A stretch of 64,000 nt of DNA from the NCBI GenBank assembly GCA_022385805.1, contig MU277726.1, positions 1 through 64,000 on the forward strand. The letters are read 5' to 3'. The notes below the pieces were generated by a model. That model was not told the DNA's origin and did not search any database. It worked only from the letters and a program-made list of their open reading frames with translations. The translations under genes were made by a program, and so were the position numbers. Shown here one piece after another: positions 57,842 to 64,000 of the stretch (its first letter is position 1; each line of letters opens with the position of its first letter). Source of the DNA: Pilatotrama ljubarskyi (lineage: Eukaryota > Basidiomycota > Agaricomycetes > Polyporales > Polyporaceae).

Positions 57842-59996
57842 ATGTCCCCTGCCGTCGCTGCGTACAACAAGTAATGCAGTCCTTCCAGAATGTCACAGTG
57901 CACAATGCTAGGTGAGCTTCTTCCGTCCGGCGGCCGGTGTGGCCATCGTGCTCATCGTCTCCGTCCTGCAGCGATCCCCAAGTAGTGCCCAGGAAAAAGT
58001 CGCCTCCGCCGTCGTTCATCAACCTTGACGACTGTAAACCCATCATCTCCACTACAACCACCAATACAAGCAGCAACTCGAGCAGCAATGGCACCACAGC
58101 TTTCGTCTTCACCTCGTCGCGCACCCTGCGGGCTCTCCAAGAGCAAGCAGAGCACCGGCTCTCCCCCGGCTCACCTCTACCTTCCTCGCCAGGCACACCT
58201 CCCACCCCGTCAAGTACTTCCTCAACAGGAAGTCGGCATCGCGCGCAGCTCACTTTGTCGCAGCTCACGAAGCATTCTGAAGGCGCCATCGACGCGCGCT
58301 CCCTCATTGGTCCCAAGATGAGAGCAGCAGGATTTATAAACCTTCCCCATACCCTTGGCTCCAGGTCCGGTCTGAAAAGCTTGGGGACGCCTTCTTCACC
58401 GTCCTTGATGTGTCCGGTAAGTGGCCATTTCCCGCCTACGCCGAGCGATCCACCAAACTTCCCGCCCATCATGTTCGTCAACCCTTCTGTCGTCACTACC
58501 CTGCCAATGTGGGAATACCAGAGGGATACCAGGTGGTCTTTCACCTCTTCGGACCGACAGACACATGGACCACATCACTCGAGTTCCTCTAACGAGCCCA
58601 CCCCCGGCCCAGGACAAGCCGACTCGTCATCTATGGCGACACATTCCCCACGTCGGGTGGCTAGGCCTGAGTTACCAGGCTCGCATAGCTCGGACTCTGC
58701 TGGCCAGTCCTCGTCTGGCTCCTCGTCCACGTTGGTTTCGTCGGGGTCGTCGCCCTCGACCGGACTCACGTCCGTCGATGAAACTGACGAGGAAGAGGCG
58801 CGAGATGGGAGCAGGAAAGGCAAGGCCAAGGCTAAGCCCAAGGAGAATGAGCCCTCCGAATACCCATTTCCTGCTGCATACGACCCTATGCAGTCACCTC
58901 TATCGGGCAAGTCATGCGGGTCTCGCGCATCCAGCGCAACCGCATCTCCCACTGTTTACTCCGGGCCTTCGGCGACCAACCCTCTTTTGTCTTCTGTATG
59001 CGTCTCGGCTGTGTCCTCACTCTCGTCTCAGCGGCAGAGTTTGACTGCAGTGAAGCCCCCTTCACCCGCGCGTCAGCGGCGTTCGTCGGAGGGGAAACGC
59101 GACAAGGCTAAGACGAAGGAAAAGCCGGCCATCGAGCCGACGCCGTCCTTTGCGTCGGCCAAGCGTCCACAATACCAGCGCCAGTACAGCCTGACTGAGC
59201 TCTGTGACTCATCGCCATACGCGTGGCTGACCAAGTCGGATATGTTCGCGCCCCCCGCACCCATCTCGCGGTCGCCGATCCGGACGTCTAGCGTAACTGC
59301 CTCGACGCTTTCGATATCACGACCGCGAACAGTCATCGAGGCGCCGCCGCACCGCCGTCACCATACAGCGCCCGACAAAGTGCCCACAATCACGTCCGAG
59401 CGGCATCATAGGATTGCGAGCGCGCCGCTGCGCATGCCCGCCGACGTATCTAACGCCGGCTCGTCCGATCAAAGCAGCGAGAGCTCGGGCGCGAACCGAG
59501 TGACAAGGATGCGTACGGCTGCTGGCGGAGCTGAGAGTCATCAATCGACGGATGGCGCCGCCGCGCCGGGCATGCTTGGAGTCGACCAGGGTGGAGGCGG
59601 ACTCGGGCCCGGGACGGGGGCGCGTGGCCGAGACACACGGGGAAAGGTGCTCGGCGCGTCCGAGTCGGCCAAGGAACGGACGGCCGCTGCGGAGGCGGAA
59701 TTGGATCTGATTTTGGAGAAGGCAACGGAGGATCTGACGGCGATGGTCCTGGCGCACCGAGAGCGCGACCGGGAATACGCGCGACACGTCGCGGCCGACC
59801 GCGAGCGCGACAAGCTCGTGAAGCAGGTAAGCATCCGGGTCACCCATGACGTCAGGAAAAGTGCTCAGCGGTCTGGGTGCAGAAACATCGCGTGCATCAC
59901 AAATTGCGCGGCAAGCCCGTCCACGACGATGACCCGAGCGAGTCCGAGGCGACCATGGTCGACCAGCAGGTCTCCGTGGTCAAATCGGTCCATTGA
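57842..59996 (+). CDS. Ser-rich disordered protein with C-terminal coiled coil, function unknown
   Basis: The ATG at 57842 (MSPAVAAYN) splices over a 97-nt intron (57871-57967 region, donor GTAATG, acceptor CTGCAG) into DPQVVPRKKSPPPSFINLDD. A single long exon then encodes about 600 residues rich in Ser, Pro and Thr, without a recognised domain. Short conserved-looking islands: ALQEQAEHRLSPGSPLPSSP, FPPIMFVNPSVVTTLPMWEY and RQYSLTELCDSSPYAWLTKS. Near the end, ELDLILEKATEDLTAMVLAH and RERDREYARHVAADRERDKL form a helical, charged coiled-coil segment. A last intron (donor GTAAGC at about 59,827) joins to KHRVHHKLRGKPVHDDD and the end QQVSVVKSVH, with TGA at 59994-59996. Probably a regulatory or scaffold protein; not identified. 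Confidence 0.75.
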
Positions 59997-62900
59997 CCTC
60001 GTATTTCCCAAGAGGCGTTGACCTTCGCCATCCGACTCCCTACCGTCGCCTCGTCTTCGTATATTTATCCCTGCATAATCGCTTGGTCCTCGGGCGCCGG
60101 AAGCCCAGCATGGTTTACCATATCGCTGGCTGCCTCCCAGCCTGGCTGCAACCCTGCACGACACGTTCGACGATTGGCAGCTCCCAGCGGGCTGCCCCTC
60201 TGTAGCATCACTGCACTTCCGCATTCCCCTGTTCCGAACTTCCTCTGTATCTGTCATCGTTCGTCTACGCCTCCTTGCCGCTTCTGCCTGCCCCGCGTAA
60301 TCTGCCCCTGCTCCTCTCCGCCTACATGCCTTCCCACTTCCCTGCGTCTCTTCCATGCCTCATGCCAATGTCGCCTTACGTATGGGCCGGCTCCTCCGAA
60401 CGTTGACGCTGCCCGGCTCCCATTCCTATCACGACCCTCGCATCCGCCTCTTGCACTTCTGACTCGTCTGCATTCACATACCGGCATCACGAACATCGCT
60501 TCGGTTCCATCTTCCCGCATGCATCGCACAACAAGCATCTCATACACACAACACACATACACATTTCTCTCTGTATGCGCATCTGTTTTTGGTTGTACTG
60601 TTTCAACAGGTTGTTTTGGGCACATGACGTTAGTCTGGTATTGCGCTGCTATCGTTCTCGCGTACATTAAGCACATTCTTTCGCAGCAGGATTGTGGTCG
60701 AATAGATGATTCCTCTTTCCAGCCTCTTTGTCCCGCCCCTACTCGTTCCGCATCCCCTGGTTCCCCGTCATGATATCCCGCGTTCATGCCTCCCTCTTCC
60801 CGTGGTATCCGAATCTCCTCCCCTCCACCCACTCCGGCATTCGCACTTCTTTTGGCTATACCTCACCTGCCGCCATCCCCACGCCGCTCCGAATTATGTT
60901 TCGGCAGCTTCCTCCTTGCTTACTTCACGGATGGGTACGAAAATATTTGGCGGACGTTGCAGGCACTACCGACGGATACAGCACAGTACTCATACACGTC
61001 GTGCTGAGCTGGAGTCCTACCGTAGCGTCTGGCATACCTACCCTACTTCGCGGTTACGATAGGTGTATGAATGTGATCGCTTGCAGGATTTCCGCGTGCG
61101 CTTGCGTTGGTGTCTACACTCTGGGAGGCCGACGTGCTAGGTGATCTTGGAGACCGGGAGACTGCGGAGGTGTCAGAGAGGAGCCTGAGGGGAGAGACCG
61201 AGGGGAGTGGCGGCGAAGGCTCCATCGCTCGCTCCCTCGCAGTCAAGGCGGGGCGGATGGTCTCCCCGGGGGGCCCTTGGTATTTGCCGTCCAAGGTCCC
61301 GGGAGAAAGGCTGAAGCCTTAGCCCCGCGCTGAGCACCCATAACGCCATGTTCCTGGGCAACGGCAGACTGTGGACAAGATCTGTGGCGTCGTTGGTAAA
61401 CGCCATCTGCTCGCTAATAGTAGTAGCACCCGTTCTCCACATAGGCCGGGGCGCTCAGTGCTGTCGTACGTCGACGAGGTGAACGAAGACGACCCCGAAG
61501 CCTCCAAATTTTCTAGTCAAAACAGGAAGTGGCCAAACTGCTTGTGTCGTACCACCAACGAGAGAGGACCAGTCGCGCAAAAGACGCTGACCTACCGGCT
61601 TGCCATCCCGGACAAAGAGATGTGCTTCAACAGCTTCGCGGCGCGTCCGAAGCGCTAGCGTCCTACGTCACGACTGAGGTCATGTATGAGGTATCGCATC
61701 GGGAGATGATCCAGCCTAGTCTGCGAGAACGTGCGCCGAAGTAAGACAGTGCACAGGTCCACCAGGGTGTGCCGAGAGATGCAAGACGGAGCCGTGGCGG
61801 TAGAGGCTCCGAGTCGCCCAGAGAAGCTAGCTTGTGAACGAGAAGGGGGGAGCGCAGGCAGCGCGATCGCGCGCGGGTCGCACCATCAATGTTGCGTGAG
61901 TCTTCTTCCGGTGGATGCAGAGCGAGTAAGGAAGTCGCCATGCCGTTCCTGCGTCGAGAAGCCCATGACGGGGGAATGTGCGGCGAATGCCCCAGGGATG
62001 AGAGCCGTTAAGGCTCGGACGCGACGCTCATCTGACGGTCCTTCGGCTGCCAAGGAGACGCCCAGAGCGGCCGAGCAAAGTGCGAGTCTTGCGTAGTGAA
62101 CCGATGATAGCGCTTCCCTGCCCTGGAACGCGAGCAATAGCCTGTGGGTGGTCTCGAGGTACTTTCGGCGACTCGGACTGAGAAGGGTACCCGGGTCGTG
62201 GGGCGCAGGGACCCAACGCTGTGGATCGGCATAGGGGGATATGGAGGGACCACAACCTAAACACCTCCTTGCACCGCAAGAAGCGGAGGAAAGTGGAGCG
62301 ACGTCAGGATGTGTCGCACTGTACGGCGGAGCTCCGCTTGCATGGGGAGCGAGAACTTGAAGTATAACCACCGTCGTGCACCTACCTGGCACGCACTAAG
62401 GCGCCCATCGGTCGGCAGGAGTTTCGCAGGCTATTAGGCAGTATTGCAAGCGTTGGCGCCTCTCGCCTGTGATATTGAGTTGTCAGATCTACTGCGAAGC
62501 GACCCAAAGGGGGACGTACACTTCTCACCGTTCCCAGCCCCCGTCAAGCCAGCTGCATTAGGAACAAGGCCGTATCAAGAATCTCAAAACGCACCTCGAC
62601 TTTTTTGGACTCGCGGAAGGGGTGACGCTGCAAACTCTACGACTTCGTGCGTCCCCATAGAGGGTCAAACGTACCGACTCGAGCTTCGAGAGCTCGCAAC
62701 TTCGATGCGACGTTGAACAGCGAGTACTCTTCTATGCTGGGTTCGTTGAACAGTTTGAGATCTTCAGCTCAGTTGGATTTAGCCGTCCCATGCCAGATGC
62801 ATGTCTTAACTTACCAGGACGAGCTGGCGAAGCCCGTTACTCAAGGCCGTGATGTATCTTGCGATACGTTCATATATATGGCTGGCAAGCGGTATGCTTC

Positions 62901-64000
62901 CGTCACCAGCTATCCCATGCAAGTATGCGACGACGCCTCAAGCGAACCTGTATGCGTCGACAAGAAGACGTATGACGTTGACCGAGCTGGTTGGGGGCAA
63001 TACTCACCAGGACTCGGAGTTGACGAACTCTGAAGCCTCCGTCATCGTTCTGGGGCACGGCGACTTGGCGCAAATGCATAGCTTTCGAGGTGTGATGCCA
63101 GGCTGGGGAACCTCTCGAGTCTCGGGTAAGCTACCTCGAGCATGGAGTGTGGTCCTTATAGCACCCCGTTGAGCGATGACGACACCGCTGCTCCTTCCCA
63201 ACGCCTGCACGTCGACGCAGTCATATGACATCATATGTTTTGTCGTATGTGAACGAGCAGGTCATTGCACCAGGGTACCAGGACGGCAGCCTAGACAGCG
63301 ACTCGGAGCATGAATGCATGAAGAGCCTAGGTCGGATTCGATAGAATGGGCTCATCAAAGGCTTGCACGCGTTGCCTTGCCCTAGTACGTTTGAACATTG
63401 AGCCCATGAGCGAGTTTCTTACGACTTCAACTTTGCTCTGCACTCCACGGTGGCCAGGATTATAGCAGATCGGCGGCGGATCTCATCGTTACAGCCCTCC
63501 CAAGATGCCACAAATAATGAGCACTGCGCGACGTCTCAAACCTGCTAAGTAGGACTTGTGACGTTGCTGTTTGCTTTACATATACAATATGTCGACCTAC
63601 CTGCAGCTAACAAATCAAGCGCATTGATCACTGCAAGCTGATTCACTTGCAAGCCAACATGCATGGCAAGTCGAGTCGAGACCGACTTCAGACTTGTGGC
63701 GGAGGCATACAACCAGAAGGGCTGCACGCAAGTAGAGCGCAACGGCTTGTCCACTTCCAAGCGTTGCTGGGAAGGACAGATGGACCTCAGTCAAGTACGC
63801 TCGCTCCGATCGATGGTGGTGAAGGAGGATGGTGAAGTTATGGGCGCTTCCTGTTCGCCTGGATTGTGCTCCGAGAAAGGTAATCTTGCGCGTAGCCCGC
63901 GACGCGTCACCTTCAGCCCAAACACCAGACGCCTCCGTACTCTTGCACTCATCCCTCCCCCCTCACCGCCATGGTATGCTTCATTTCTGTTGATTTGCAC
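59997..64000. other. 4-kb stretch without a supported gene
   Basis: The first kilobase is pyrimidine-rich on the plus strand (C/T-rich, open but low-complexity frames). The remainder has only short ORFs without family motifs and no tRNA or clear repeat. At the very end, a C/T-rich tract followed by CCGCCATGGTATGC (ATG 63971) could be a gene start with an intron directly after the first codon; the window ends too soon to tell. Confidence 0.4.

Noticed and set aside
57768..58544. 258-codon minus-strand frame
   Set aside because: Antisense shadow of the Ser-rich gene; no motif.
60018..60773. 251-codon plus-strand frame
   Set aside because: Low-complexity product of pyrimidine-rich DNA, Cys/Ser/Pro/His-rich without domain; starts just after the stop of the Ser-rich gene, probably 3' UTR and spacer.

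Overview
The window is nuclear DNA of a filamentous fungus, most likely an agaricomycete basidiomycete (Polyporales-like; this placement is inference). Genes are compact and rich in G/C at third codon positions, carry many 50-70 nt GT-AG introns, and encode fungal/eukaryotic housekeeping proteins (Nop58, Psf3, Tfc1, Rpl29, Ssu72, proteasome alpha-2, EAF, Pkr1). Most genes are split by introns, so the coordinates given for coding features are the genomic span from start codon to stop codon. Two stretches of N (10 nt near 37.9 kb, 740 nt near 50.8-51.5 kb) mark assembly gaps.

Layout. 1.4-3.5 kb: NOP58 (minus), divergent from a secreted/vacuolar serine carboxypeptidase (3.9-6.0 kb, plus). 7.3-8.9 kb: Rds1/ferritin-like secreted stress protein. 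9.6-11.3 kb: EAF-type elongation factor (minus), then tRNA-Ile(AAU). 11.7-13.3 kb: an unrecognised gene with broken reading frames. 14.2-16.7 kb: a Srk1/Rck2-like MAPK-activated kinase (minus). 17.6-23.1 kb: a compact housekeeping block with a small mitochondrial protein, PSF3, PKR1, TFC1 and RPL29. 23.7-30.7 kb: four tandem short-chain dehydrogenase/reductase (SDR) genes with the same intron positions; the last two are a recent duplication including the promoter. 31.2-32.4 kb: SSU72.

32,687-44,452 looks like one mobile element of about 11.8 kb. It is bounded by perfect 63-bp terminal inverted repeats, flanked by a 6-bp direct repeat GTGGTG. It carries an alpha-type (MHCK/eEF2K) protein kinase gene, a DDE integrase-like gene, an unrecognised third gene, and a central ~173-bp tandem repeat array. 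All three genes appear to have intact frames. This is the most interesting object in the window and may be an undescribed transposon type.

45.0-50.2 kb: 1-Cys peroxiredoxin, proteasome subunit alpha-2 and a small Zn(II)2Cys6 protein, all plus strand. After the large gap: a short hypothetical gene, an aldehyde dehydrogenase with unusually long introns (53.0-57.3 kb, minus), and a divergent Ser-rich disordered protein (57.8-60.0 kb). The last 4 kb contain no gene I can support.

Other notable points: the carboxypeptidase can only be read through its conserved C-terminal His motif if one intron has AT-AC ends; the first SDR has six R-R-x-S motifs in its N-terminal tail; and the two duplicated SDRs each have an upstream in-frame ATG that would add a mitochondrial-type presequence.
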